From Drosophila persimilis (lineage: Eukaryota > Arthropoda > Insecta > Diptera > Drosophilidae), in the NCBI RefSeq assembly GCF_003286085.1, contig NW_020825288.1, forward strand, positions 20,708,001 to 20,772,000: a DNA stretch of 64,000 nucleotides, given 5' to 3'. Below, piece after piece: positions 23,775-34,859 of the stretch (the first letter of the stretch is position 1; the number at the start of each line of letters is the position of its first letter). Both the position numbers and the translations under genes were made by a program. Below the pieces are notes generated by a model. The model searched no databases and was not told where the DNA came from. It worked only from the letters and a program-made list of their open reading frames with translations.

Positions 23775-24290
23775 TTTGAAAGAAACCTAATTTTATGCGA
23801 TAAATTAATCAATATTCTATGAGATTGGCTAATTTTTATAGGCATGACTTTATTGCATTATTTTGTACAATTTTTTAAACCAAAAATGGTCTAAAACGAC
23901 TAAAAATATATATTTAGAAATAAAATTATGGAAATAGTAGCTTCACTTTTAATAGAAATACAATAGATAGGAATATATTGGATTAAGATTATACAGAAAA
24001 TGCAGAAAAATTAAAAAATATCTTCCTTAACAACCGAGTTATACACATGGAAATATCTCCTATAATTTGTTCGAAAAAGCTACATATTATTTATATTATT
24101 TTATTTATTTGTATTTTTATTTTATTTACTAGTATTTTTATTTTATTTCTTTATATTTTTATTCTATTTTGTATTTGTATTTTTGTTGTTTATCTGTATT
24201 TTTCTTTTTAAATTTATTTGTATTTTATTTATTTGAATTTTTTTTATTTAACTTATTTATTTTATTTATATATTATAGAGTATCGGAGAT
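23775..24290. other. AT-rich spacer with TATTTTTATTTTATTT runs
   Basis: From about 24085 to 24275 the sequence is imperfect TATTTTTATTTTATTTATTTG repeats. The earlier part is AT-rich without a clear unit. Confidence 0.6.
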
Positions 24291-26590
24291 GATGATGCCT
24301 TTTATGCATTACAAATCTCTGCCCATTTCGAATATAACCCCTTCAATAAAGGGTACCATACGATTCGTGAAGCGTATTATAATCGTGGCGGAGAACTTGG
24401 TTCCTCTTGAAGATTGAGAGCTAAAGGGTTTGCTTGGCTGTATAGAGGGAGGTGGGGTAGGGAGAGCGGAGGGTCCCAGGGAGTGTGAGTGCTTCCCAGA
24501 TCATAGCACAATGATTATTGTTTATTAAGTGTCGGCACTGTCATACAAATTAAAAGGAGCTTCACATTTTTATGGCCTTACATTTTCAAGCTTTTTTATT
24601 TTATATTTTTCAAGCACTCCATTTTTTTTGTATATTTTTTTTGATGCCATCTTTGATGCCTGCGTGTGGTCTTCAGGTCTTCTTCTCTCCATTGCTGTTG
24701 CTGTTTCTGTCTTTTGTCTACAATTAATTTACACGCCTTTTCGTACATTTTTGCTGTTTTGTTGGTGTTGTTTTAATCATAAATCTGTTGAATGTTGCCT
24801 GACGATGATGTACGATGATATGCCCAAGACGTATGAATGGTTTCATATTTGATTTGAATTTTTATGGAGCTACTTGGCATTGTTTTTTTATTTATTATTA
24901 TTTAATTGCTTGCGGCGATGGAGATAGAAGGGAAGGCTATAAATTTATTTTGGAAAGTGTCCCCAGAGCGGACAATTGAATGAGAAATAATTGCTGGAGA
25001 GAGAGGCTTGGATTTGTTCGGATTGAATGGAAAAGAAGCTTAAGGGGGGTTTCTTGCCATAAGGGGGGCTATATTTCTTCTGTAGATCCCTCTAGAAAAA
25101 GGTTTTTAGGTCCCATCTCTTTTTTTCAGGGGATTTGTTGGAAATAATTCCCGATTAAAACTCCAAATGTCTATTCGACATGTATTTTACATACTCTACA
25201 TGACATTCGTCCTTTTATTTACATCCTTGCATTACAAAATGTCCTTTCAAAGAAAGCTTTAACAAAAACTTCCCTCATGTAACAATAAATTTCCTCTAAA
25301 GAAATTACCAAGCGAAGGTAAAGAAATGCACCTCGAAAAACAACCAATGGAAATATCCTTCATATTTCCTTCATCCCCCCCCACGCACCAGTTTTCCTTT
25401 AGCCCAGACAGCAACCCACTCCACATATCCTTGGGGGAAAAGAGCAATCAAAGCTCTCTCCAAAAAGTCCTGTAGCTACGACAGAAACCCGTCTGCAAAA
25501 TATCCTTCAAAGAAAGAGCTTTCCAGCATCCTTTAGTAGAGACTGCAACCCCCAGAGAATGTCCTTTTGCTCATCCCCGTTCATCCATAGAGGAAATTTC
25601 CCGAAAGGGCGGAACTTTCCCTTTTTTTCTTGCACTGCTGGTTCCTCTACCAGCCATCAGATGGCGCCAGCACATTTTGGCATGCGTTCAAAACGTCGAG
25701 GAATTTCCGTGCCATTGGCTCCACCTCTCTCCACCCTCTCCACCCACAATTTCTCCCTCGTTTATTTTTAGAGTCCACGAATATGTGCTCGTCCGTACAC
25801 TTTCGGCCAACGACGGCTGCGCATTCAAATGCCGCTCATTAAAATTGAAGTCCGCGTTGAATAAATCAGACAAACTGTGGGTGGGCCACCCACCCACCCA
25901 CACATCGATCGATCCATCGATTGAATCGTTTAATTAAATATTTTGTGCACAATCGATGGACGGACGGACGACTATTTTGCGACTATTTCTAATTTAATGA
26001 TGCTCGCTTTTTACGGTTTTTTTTTACGACTCTCGACCATAAATTCAATCCGGAGAGCCAGAGCGTAAATGACAAAAATATTTATGGATGTTTTTGGCCG
26101 TGATGTGGTTCTATGATCTGTCATTCACGTGTCACGGGCGGTGGGGGGGAGGGGGGAGGAGGCCGATGGCGACTTTCGAACAAATTACGCAGCCGCAGTG
26201 GCGCGCAAAATATATATTTTTGCGATCAAAACAAACAACGCAAATAAATAGTTGCAAAAATTATGCATACTCGCCGCAAATTTGGTTAACAGTTACGCGT
26301 AGGTGGTCTCCGTCTCCCCCGTCTCTCCCCCACTCGGCTTTGCTACGTTTTATTGCGGCCCCGCCCCGCCCCTCTTCCTCTTTCGATCCGCCCCCTTGAA
26401 GCCTCGAGTGTGTCTTGCCATAAAACCGTTTGCGCATTCCAAGGGTTTCTTTCGCTAATTTCCCCCCTCTTCCTACTTCTTCTCTCCTCCACCTCTTTCT
26501 CCTTTATTCCAATGAGTCGGTGGCTACGTGCGTTAGAGCGTGTCCGCCTCTGGAATGGGAATGTCAATGTAGAATGTAGTTAGTTTACCT
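24290..26590. other. Non-coding block with a CTCF-like word
   Basis: The block is mostly high-complexity. It contains a CTCF-like site at 25654-25671 (separate entry), CATCGATCGATCCATCGATTG near 25904-25924, TTTATGGC at 24569 and GCCATAAA at 26417. CCTTTC, CCCC and CTCC runs (26310-26510) account for the open frames. Confidence 0.5.
25654..25671 (+). promoter_or_regulatory. dCTCF-like motif (CCATCAGATGGCGCCAGC)
   Basis: The core AGATGGCGCC matches the Drosophila CTCF preference (AGRTGGCGCY) as I remember it. The 14-mer CAGATGGCGCCAGC is identical to 29034-29047. It has not been scored against a matrix. Confidence 0.4.
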
Positions 26591-27410
26591 TGCATTTTAC
26601 ATGTAGTTTACAGCGATTTTACAGGGACTTTACAGGGATTTTGTACGGGTTTTATGTGGATTTCTGGCAATAAATTTATGAAAAGTAATACAAAATAAAT
26701 ACAAAAAAAAATTAATAAAAATCTAAAATAATCCAGATAAATTATTAAGGAACATTTTAATAGAATTAAGTGTTTGAAAAGGCAGAAAATGTTAAAAAAA
26801 TATTCAGCCTTAGCGCCTTAATAATAAATTACGGAAATTACTACAAAAAAATTAATAAAAATTCCCAAAAAAACAAGAAAGACGAGAAAATAACTTGTAA
26901 TAGAATTAGGTGTTTGAAAGCCTTAGCCTATGATGGTTATCATATTGGATTAATATATTAAATATATTCTATATATATTATATTAATATCATAAATATTG
27001 GATTCTGGCACTACTTCAAATACTAGAAATGCAGAAAATTAGGCAAAATACTTTTGTTTTTATACATATTTTGTGTTTTTGAGGAAGTACAAATTTTAGA
27101 AAACTAAAAAAAAATTTCCATTTTAAAAATAAAAGTATATCATATTAAAATTAAATATTTTCCTATTTAATATAAAAATGTTCGCTACAAATTTAGTAAA
27201 TTATATATTTTTTTATATTCGTATTCCCTACAAATTGAATATATTTTGTTTTTGTAGGTTTTCTATTTTTTGTGTAAGTCTAGGCCCTTTTAAAATGACT
27301 TTTTATTGCATTTATATTTAAATATAATTACTTACCATTTTATTTATTTATTTTTGCATTCGAAAATCAATTATTTCATCAATTTCAAACCTACAAAACA
27401 TCCCCTTCGA
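26590..27410. other. AT-rich spacer
   Basis: The start has TTTACAGGGACTTTACAGGGATTTTG (26618-26645), short direct repeats of TTTACAG. Two stretches containing AATAGAATTAGGTGTTTGAAA (near 26760 and 26900) are duplicates about 140 bp apart. The remainder is AT-rich. Confidence 0.55.
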
Positions 27411-27414
27411 TGAT

Positions 27415-28425
27415 CTGTCGCTGAAGTTCCAGAATGTATTCATATTTCCCTGATATTCCTGGCACTATCTGAACTTCTTTTGATACCAAAATCTAATCTA
27501 ATCTTCAGCCATCGGCCGGCACCATCAAAACTGTTTTTGCACCAACAATACTCCTCTCCTTTTGGGCAATTAACAGTCGGAGAGGAAGAAGGAGTCCCTC
27601 GAACGGGGCACCATTGTTGGGGCAACCTTCTAAACCAAGTGCATACATGTGTCACTCCTTCTGTCCCCCCGACAAAAAACATTTCGCACTTTGAGAGCGG
27701 GAAACCGGCCAGCCAGCAATTGCATTGAAATCGCATTATTAACGCCTGACTCTCAGCCGCCTGCCGCCTGCCGCCTGCCGCTCCATTCGTGCCACCATTT
27801 GTGGGCCTCCCCATTCAATTCTCTTACCAAATTGGCAGCAGCCAAAGACTTGCCTCCACTGGACTGCAATCGACTCCCTGCAGCAGGCAGTCGGTGTGAA
27901 AATAATCTGTTTAACGAGGGAGTTTTACAAAAGACCCAAGCAACAGAGAAGATGCTGCCACTGCCACAGAATGGTGCAAGCGCGCAACAAACGAGCAACA
28001 ATAATGACATTTGGCGCAAATGAATGAGAAGAAGCGCGCTCGCCCCTGCTCCCCCTGCCCGGTACCCCCCTCCAAAAAGGCGGCAATGTCGTTTACCGCA
28101 AAAGGATATGACAGCCCCTCCACAGCGGAGGAGCCTGCCCCACCCCCCCTAAAAAAACCCCCGAAATGATCACCGAATGGCAACTGAAATTCTCTGACAG
28201 TTTCTGCCACTTCTGGTTGCAGCTTCCTCGTTGCCGCCGCAGTTCTTTCGTTCTTATTGTTTTTTCTCCTGCTCTTTGGGGCCTCTTTTTTTTGTCGATC
28301 TTTTGGGGCTCTCCCCATATCCGTTGGTCGCTCGCTTCGCTGACATTAAAAGGTGGGAAAATGTCAAAGGAGCAGCCCGGAACGGAACTTCTTTTGGTTA
28401 CAGAAATAATTGCTACCGCTCTGGG
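27415..28425. other. High-complexity GC-rich block
   Basis: A 7-bp array of GCCGCCT units lies at 27756-27780. There are mixed CAG/CTG-rich words. No gene or RNA is recognised. Confidence 0.5.
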
Positions 28426-28900
28426 AGACCTTTCAACCTCAAAAGTTGTTAAATTTGATTGGCAATTCAGGAAAATGCTGATATTTTATTTAACACATTT
28501 TTTTCTATGGAAATGTATAACCCAAGAATTAATTTCCCAAAATAGTTGCTACGAAATCCCTCAATTTAACTTATTTAAAACCTAGAAAATGCCTAAATTC
28601 TTTAAATGATATAAAAAAAAAAATTGCTCCGGCTCGGGGAAACCTTTAAACCAAAATAATTGTTGAATTTTGTTGCCGAGATATTAATAATTTTTATTTC
28701 TTTTTTTTTTATTCAGAAAAATTATATTTTTTCTGATTTTGTATTAAACATTTTATTATTGTAAGGAAATTTATAACCAAAAAATAAATTTCCCAATTTA
28801 ATTGTCTGAAAATACCTTAATTTCCCCTATTTTTACCCTAGAAATATCCCTCAATTAAAACCTAAGAAATAGTCCAGAAAAATCCTTAGAAACAGATTTA
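28405..28900. repeat. Approximately 215-bp duplication in an AT-rich spacer
   Basis: ATTGCTACCGCTCTGGGAGACC (28409) recurs as ATTGCTCCGGCTCGGGGAAACC (28622). Both copies continue through TTTNAACC, AAAATAATTGTTGAATTTG-like sequence, ATTCAGGAAAA or ATTCAGAAAAA, and a TATTAAACATTTTATT segment followed by TATAACC and AATTTCCCAA. Confidence 0.75.
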
Positions 28901-28959
28901 TTTAGTTATTAATAAATAATACAGAAAATTGTTTAAATAATTCTATTAAAAAATGCATT

Positions 28960-30020
28960 AAAATCCCCCACAACAACGGGTAAATTCCCATTGAAATTCC
29001 CCCTGCCATCTGCGCGCTTCCACTACCCGCAGACAGATGGCGCCAGCCTAAGAATGTGGTGTTAATTTTGCCCCCAAACAAAAATTCTTGATTTAAAACT
29101 AATTTTGATGGGTCTTTCGTTTAATTTCAGTGCAATTTGGATTACCCTTCGCTTTGGATTTGGATTACCATTTTGGATTACAGGACTACCCTCTTTAGCG
29201 CCTTTGAATGGATAAACAAAGTGCATGTCCTACATGGATTACAGCCGTATAGCGCATCATAAAAGGTAAGAAATCAAGCCACAAATTGAATGCCGAACAC
29301 GGCAAATGCTTAACCCATGACACCACCAAAAGGGGAGAGGGACTAGAGGGGGAGGAGTGCCCCCTATTAATCCTAAGTGCTTCCTGTGATTTTATGTAAA
29401 TTTTTACAAGGGGAACAGAGGACTCCAAAGAGCTCCTCTCGAGCAGCAATTCAATGTACAAATGACAGGTTGGCTGTGACACAAAACAGCAGCTTAAGGA
29501 AGATGTAAAGCCAAGCAAAAATGTCCCCCCCCCCCCCCCCCCCCCACTCTCCTTAACCCCCCCTGCATTGGGACAAAAGACATTTTCATTTATTCATTGA
29601 TAATACGCTTTAAGGCACAGCCAGCAAAAGGATACAACAAAAAGCAGGAAAAACATGCGACAAAACAACATAATTTAAATTTTGTGCATGCATCAGGGTT
29701 ACCCCCCTCTTAGCCCCCCCCTTAGCCCCCCCTCCCTCTCGATCGAAGTCCGAAACGAATGAAAGGCCGATCTCTGGGTCCGTTTTGTACCATGTCTTTT
29801 GGGCAACATGTTGCCGCAACACGCCATGAAATTCGCAAAAGCAACAGAAAACAGTGTCTTCTCCTGCTCACCCCCCCTCTGCCCCTCTCTCTCTTTCTTG
29901 TGTCTCTCTGTCTTTTTTTTTTTTTGCATATCTCTGACTCTTTCTAGGCTTTTGGTTTGGGTGCTCGGCCTCTTTCTGATCGTAATACGGTAGCAGGCCA
30001 GGCCTCTTGTTGTGGCTATT
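28960..30020. other. Non-coding block with a CTCF-like word and a 21-nt poly-C tract
   Basis: Contains the CTCF-like 14-mer at 29034-29047, poly-C at 29525-29545, and CCCCCCTTAGCCCC repeats at 29701-29730. Frames near 29600-29990 come from these runs. Confidence 0.5.
29034..29047 (+). promoter_or_regulatory. dCTCF-like motif (CAGATGGCGCCAGC)
   Basis: An exact copy of the 14-mer at 25658-25671, about 3.4 kb away in the same orientation. The flanks (CCGCAGA and CTAAGAAT) differ, so it is not part of a longer duplication. Confidence 0.4.
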
Positions 30021-30690
30021 TTTATACCCTACCCCAAGAGGGGTATTATGATATTTCTACTAAAGAAAAGACAGCTTGAATGATTTTAATAAATATAGAA
30101 ATATATTTCAAGGCAATATAAGATTAGATTTTATGCTTAAAAAAAATTTGTAAAAATTATCTATTACGATTTTTTAATGAAAAAATGCAGAAAAATATAG
30201 TGCCAATAAAAATCAAGAGTCTAAGTGTTGGAAAATGTTTCAAAAATTTCACAAAACGTACTCCGAATCGTATCTGAGCTTTCAAATAGGAAAAATTCTA
30301 CCAAAATTGTCTTTTTTGAAAGGAAATTCCACGGATTTTCAAGCAGAAATTGCAAAAACAGCCGAGGGGCGCTGTTGCATGACTAGTGATGCAGAAACCT
30401 TAGAATTGAAGGTTTAATGTCTTCAGAGTTTAAGAAATATATTCTTCAGATCCCTATATCAAAATATTCATATTTTTCTACCCTACGAAGGGTCCAAGGA
30501 AAATTGTCTTTTTTGAAAGGAAATTCCACGGATTTTCAAGCAGAAATTGCAAAAACAGCCGTGGGGCGCTGCTGTATGACCAGTGAGGTGTAAAAAAACC
30601 TTTAGAATTGATAGCTTAATGCTTTCCGAGTTTGAGTAATATATTTTATAGATTCCTATACCAAAATATTGCTATTTTTCTACCCTAGAA
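30020..30690. repeat. Tandem duplication, unit about 200 bp, with TACCCT borders
   Basis: Copy 1 runs from 30303 to about 30484 and copy 2 from 30500 to about 30686. Both start AAAATTGTCTTTTTTGAAAGG, contain CACGGATTTTCAAGCAGAAA, a GGGGCGCTG core, TAGAATTGA, GAGTTTNAGNAATATATT and CAAAATATT, and end TATTTTTCTACCCT. The first 60 bp of the copies are identical, while the distal parts have diverged. A related TATACCCTACCCC...GGGGTATTATGATATTTCTAC stretch precedes them at 30024-30061. They may be fragments of an unrecognised dispersed element. Confidence 0.85.
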
Positions 30691-30942
30691 ACTATCTTTT
30701 TTAAGGGCATCTAAGCCTGCGACTTTCCTGCTTTTGATGTTGCCTTTTCTGGCCTTCGATTTGCTTTGAATGAAAATGAAATTATCGCATTATTAACTAG
30801 GAAAAAATGAGTAAAAAGGAGTCTACCAAAGAAAGAAGAGGAAACCAAAGGAAGGAAGCTTCTGCTGAAGGTAGGAGGAAGAGGATGCTGCTGCAAAGAG
30901 GGGGCCAGGCAGCAGGGTCTCTGTGGCAGGGTCTAGACAACA

Positions 30943-30978
30943 CAGGCCAGGCCAGGCCAGGCCAGGCCAGGCCAGGCC
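30943..30978. repeat. Pentanucleotide array (CAGGC, about 7 units)
   Basis: Uninterrupted CAGGCCAGGCCAGGC-type repeats end in CCGGGGCAGGCC. Confidence 0.95.
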
Positions 30979-31481
30979 GGGGCAGGCCCTAACAAGATGT
31001 GGTCTAAGCCGCATCGTAAGAGGCCCCGCACTGTGGATACTTAACAATAAAATGAATTGTTAATTCTCTTGCACTTTTTTGTGCGCCGCAGACACAAAAC
31101 CAAAATGAAATCTTGGCCAGGCTGTGCCTCCCTGCCCCCTGCCTCCCTGCCCCTCTGCCCCCTTGTTGTAATGCTCAAGTGCCTTTCTTTTATCTGCGGC
31201 ACAATCGCCAGAGCAACAGGCAGCAGCAGTGGAGCTAGAGGTGGGGTTTTACAGTGGGTGTGGTGGCAAAAATTTAAGAATTTCTTTGAATGAAGGAAAA
31301 AGATGAGAAAAATGGGTTAACCTCCGTTCTGGCCCACTGTCTGCTCTTAGAGGGAAACTCCTCTTCTTTTGGCTTAAAGCCGAAACAATTGTTTGTCTCT
31401 CTCTTTCTGCCCCAGAGATGGTCCCACTGTCCGGGCACAATGGGACTGGGAAACGAGACCTCTTTGCCTCTTTGCCTCTCT

Positions 31482-31529
31482 GGCTCCTGCCCCTGGCTCC
31501 TGCCCCTGGCTCCTGCCCCTGCCCCTGCC
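31482..31529. repeat. 13-bp tandem repeat (GGCTCCTGCCCCT, three perfect units)
   Basis: Units start at 31482, 31495 and 31508 and are followed by GCCCCTGCC. The reverse strand reads as alternating GAGAGA residues if translated, which explains the frames there. Confidence 0.95.
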
Positions 31530-31919
31530 TCTTGGCGAATGTCTTGTTCCATAGAATTTGAAACGGAAACATTCGAACACTTTGTTTTGGTTCTTGTTTC
31601 ACATTTTACTCCGGTTTTTTTCTTTCTTGCCTTTTTTTTTTTACTTATTTTTATTTGTTTCTTACCAATTCTTTTGCTTTGTTTTTGGCGTTTGTAAGCG
31701 CGCGCATGCGTAAGTCTCTCGAGGGATTTTTGTTTTTTTTTTTGGGTTCAGTCACGCAATGGAATGGCCTGTGGCTTGGCGGAGCCGGACTCTTGTGGCA
31801 CGTAACTGCAGCGCAAACTTTAGTCAAAATTAACAAGCCTCAAAACACAGTTTCCAGTGCATGCAAATTCGTTGTCAAAAGCCAAGAAATCGAAACAGAA
31901 ACCGAAACCAAAAGGAGGA

Positions 31920-32080
31920 TTTTTGGGTTGGGGTAAAAGAGGGGTTTGTGGAGGGGCAGGAGAGGCTTTTGTGGAGGGGCAGGAGAGGGGTTTGTGGAGG
32001 GGCAGGAGGGGGGTTTGGGGTGGGGTAAAAGAGGCCTTTGGGGTGGGGTAAAAGAGGCCTTTGGGGAGTGCCTGCAGAGA
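31920..32080. repeat. 23-24 bp minisatellite with two unit types
   Basis: Three units carry GTGGAGGGGCAGGAG and three carry GGGGTGGGGTAAAAGAG, each introduced by a GTTT, CTTTT or CCTTT segment. The two types are grouped rather than interspersed. Confidence 0.9.
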
Positions 32081-32699
32081 GGCAGGGGCACGGTCTACCC
32101 GTCTTTTAGTTAAGCGATAAATGAGTTACTGACATTCGAGCATGTGCATGTCCAGTATCCCCAGACTTCACGTTTGGGATGGTGGGACTCCACCGGTGCC
32201 TCCTTTTGGGGCTTCAGGGCAAGGCAAGCAGGCGGCAGGTGGCAGGTGGCACCACAGCAGCCACATTTCAACAGCCTTCAAAAGGCATTCTCAAGACATT
32301 CTCAAGACATTCTCATATGTAAATTTATGCTCTCAAGCTCAAGCGGATTGTTGGGGGCGTAAAAAAAGCCCAAAGGGGGGTGGGGGGAGAATAAACGAAG
32401 CCAAAGGAGAGTAAAAATTGATATACATATGCCTGGTTTTATGGTTAAAAAATCAACTAATTGATCCAGCGGCTAACATGATTTTTATCTCTCTTTTTGA
32501 GAACTTAATTATTTTCTGTTGGGCTGGGCTCTTGGCTCCCAATTGAAATCGATACAGATACGGATACATATCGGATATCTTGAGCAACTTGACAGGCAAA
32601 CAGATACACAGATACAGATACCACAGCGGATGCGTTGGAATGCGAAGGTCTGTCGCGGATTGGATCGGTTCGGAGTGGTTTTTGATTGGGAATTGCCAT

Positions 32700-33290
32700 T
32701 GGAAATGTTTGCAGAAATATTAGAGGGACTTAAGGTGGTCCTAGGAAGCCGAAAAGTGATGGAAATCGAAAGGATGAAAACTATAAAAAATTATAAAGAT
32801 TCAAGAAATCTTTGCAGAAATATTAGAGGAATTTAAGGAGGTCTTAGACCACCAAAAAATTAAGTGAACCAAAAGGATAAAACCTATAAAAAATTTTTTA
32901 AAGCTTTTTTCTGGTTTTTTTTTTTAAAGGAAAACTCTATAAAAAATTATATAAATTTTTGTAACTTTTTAGTAGCCTTTTTTTCGGGTCTTGCTTGAAG
33001 ATTGTAGAAGTATTTGCAGAAATATTAGAGGGATTAAAGGAGGTCGAAGAAGCCGAAGAATTAAGTGAATCAAAAGGAAAAACCCTATAAAAAATTATAA
33101 TTATTTTTCTAAATTATTTGTAGCCCTTTTTTTCGGTTCTTACTTAAAGATTTAAGAAATCTTTGCAGAAATATTAGAGATATTAAAGGAAATCTTAGCA
33201 AATCAAAAGGAAAAACCATAGCAGAAATGATATATATTTTGCTAAATTTTTTGTTGTCCTTTTTTTCGGTTCTTGCTTGAAGATTTCTTT
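32700..33290. repeat. Decayed tandem repeat with TTTGCAGAAATATTAGAG landmarks, four copies
   Basis: TTTGCAGAAATATTAGAG occurs near 32707, 32812, 33010 and 33162. Each is followed by a GGNNTTAAAGGAGGTC-like segment, and most by AAGTGAANCAAAAGGA and CTATAAAAAATTATA. TTTTTTTCGGTTCTTGCTTGAAGATT recurs near 32980, 33128 and 33260. The units are unequal, at about 105, 198 and 152 bp. Confidence 0.85.
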
Positions 33291-33794
33291 CAGTGTTTGC
33301 GAAACAAAAGCAAATAACATAATTTGTGTGCAAATTTTTGATACAAAAGAGAAGACGCCCCTTGGATGGGTGTTGGGGCCAAAAAACCAATTGCCATTGA
33401 ATGGGGGTCAGACGTGCTAATGTGCCACACGATGGACGACAGCGGCAACATGTTGATGCTTGTATGCGAATGCCTTAAAAGATCGAAAGTTGTGCGTGCC
33501 ACACAGAAGAAGGAGAAGGAGAAGAATTTATGTTAATCGAACGTTTAAAATAAATCAATATGCAGGTCTATCCGCCAGCAGTTATCGTTAGTGCAACAAA
33601 ATTGGCAATGGAATTAAATATCGATTGAAAATAAAACAAAGAAAAACAAAGGAGACACAAATATAGGAAATAAAATAAAAACTTGAGGGACTAAAAGCAG
33701 AGAAAAGTAGAAAAGGCAAAGGCAAACGCAAAAGCAAAAGCAAACACAAATACCTTTTTTGCGCCCTGACCTAAACACGAAACGAAAACACATT

Positions 33795-33832
<38 letters not shown>

Positions 33833-33838
33833 TTCCTG

Positions 33839-33854
33839 GTTTTGGCGCCAAAAC
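33839..33854. promoter_or_regulatory. Perfect E2F-type palindrome (GTTTTGGCGCCAAAAC)
   Basis: The 16-bp perfect palindrome contains TTTGGCGCCAAA, the classical E2F/DP recognition sequence. It starts 10 nt after a 32-nt CT (GAGA-factor type) run. No transcript start is evident next to it, so it could be an enhancer, an unannotated promoter or chance. Confidence 0.5.
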
Positions 33855-33912
33855 AGCAGCAGCAACAGCTGTGCGCAACAGAGACGGCAAGCGTTTTAAG
33901 AGCCCACCAGGA

Positions 33913-33930
33913 TAAGAGAGAACTCTCTTA
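33913..33930. repeat. Short palindrome TAAGAGAG-AA-CTCTCTTA
   Basis: Eight-bp perfect arms are separated by AA. CTCTTAAG recurs at about 33926 and 33974, so the hexamer CTTAAG is locally clustered. Confidence 0.7.
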
Positions 33931-34034
33931 AGGCAGCAGCTGTTTCCTCGCACGAGGGTGGTTACCAGCGCTCTCTTAAGGGGCCTCTCTCTCTGCTCTC
34001 TTTGCTCTGCTGCTGCTGCTTTTTTGGGATTGCC

Positions 34035-34051
34035 ATTTGCCGTCGGCAAAT
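34035..34051. promoter_or_regulatory. Palindrome ATTTGCCGTCGGCAAAT, copy 1
   Basis: Perfect 17-bp palindrome around a central T, immediately followed by CATGGCCGCC, which contains a PHO-like ATGGC. The binding factor is unknown to me. Confidence 0.55.
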
Positions 34052-34147
34052 CATGGCCGCCTTCCTTCCCTCTATTGTTCCCTGCCTGCCTGCGTGTGTG
34101 TGTGTGTGTGTGTGCGTGTGTGATCAATGGGAATTGAGGTGCTTGGC

Positions 34148-34158
34148 GCGGCCATTAT
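34148..34158 (+). promoter_or_regulatory. PHO-like site (GCGGCCATTAT)
   Basis: GCCATTAT fits the Pleiohomeotic core GCCATNAY. With the CT run at 33798 and ATGGCCGCC at 34053 it gives a combination typical of Polycomb response elements. Identification is by motif only. Confidence 0.25.
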
Positions 34159-34375
34159 TCATTTTTCCTTTGAAACAATCAACGCCACAAAGAGAGCCCG
34201 CCCCCGACCCCCTGCAAAAGTTTTTCAAGTTCAGGGCGCAAGAGAGAGAGAGGGAGACGTCATCACCTTGCCATTTGAATTTTTTTTTGTAACAAAGTCT
34301 TTTGATTTAGAATTTTTGTGGAAATTGTTTTTAATGGGTTTTTAAATATATTTTGAAAGTCATTTTTGCGAGACG

Positions 34376-34392
34376 ATTTGCCGACGGCAAAT
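34376..34392. promoter_or_regulatory. Palindrome ATTTGCCGACGGCAAAT, copy 2
   Basis: The exact reverse complement of the copy at 34035-34051 (central A instead of T), 341 bp downstream. The sequence between is not itself an inverted repeat. Confidence 0.55.
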
Positions 34393-34859
34393 TTAGGCCT
34401 GCGACAGAGGCCTTTTAGCCAAGCCCATGCTTAAAAAAGGATATTTTTGTTTAAGGATAATGATTTTGGAAGGGTTTTGTGTTATTCGCTTGGGTAGGGG
34501 ACCCTTTTTTAAACCTTTTATTCGATATCCTATTCCTTCCATTATTTTACATAGTTAAATGTTCCCAATTTCTTGTGTTTTTTTTTTTGGGGACGAATTG
34601 GCACTTAAGTTAGTCAAGTGGAAAAAAGTTTTAGACAAAAACAAAACACGCACCACACACATGCTCTCCCACTCCCACTCCCCCCCACCCCTCTTGTCTG
34701 TGTGTGTGTCACTCTTTGGGCCTGTCAGCTGGATTTCTTCATGGGGGTGCTACGCTCTGCCTGAAGCTCTTCTACTGCGCTTCTCGTCTCTTCGCCTGCC
34801 CTGAGATGATTTTTGTTGCTTTTGGCAAAGTTTTGCCTGCTGTTCAGGCGTTGGATACC

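Larger units (their letters stand above)
30700..32690. other. Non-coding block with several minisatellites
   Basis: Contains the CAGGC pentamer array (30943-30978), the 13-mer GGCTCCTGCCCCT array (31482-31520) and the 23-24 bp array at 31920-32080. ATGCAAAT is at 31861. ACATTCTCAAGACATTCTC is duplicated near 32295. No gene is recognised. Confidence 0.55.

Noticed and set aside
30303-30686. LTR pair of a retrotransposon
   Set aside because: The copies are directly adjacent with no internal coding region, primer-binding site or terminal TG...CA.
34095-34123. GT microsatellite as a functional signal
   Set aside because: Ordinary dinucleotide repeat; many similar runs occur throughout the window.
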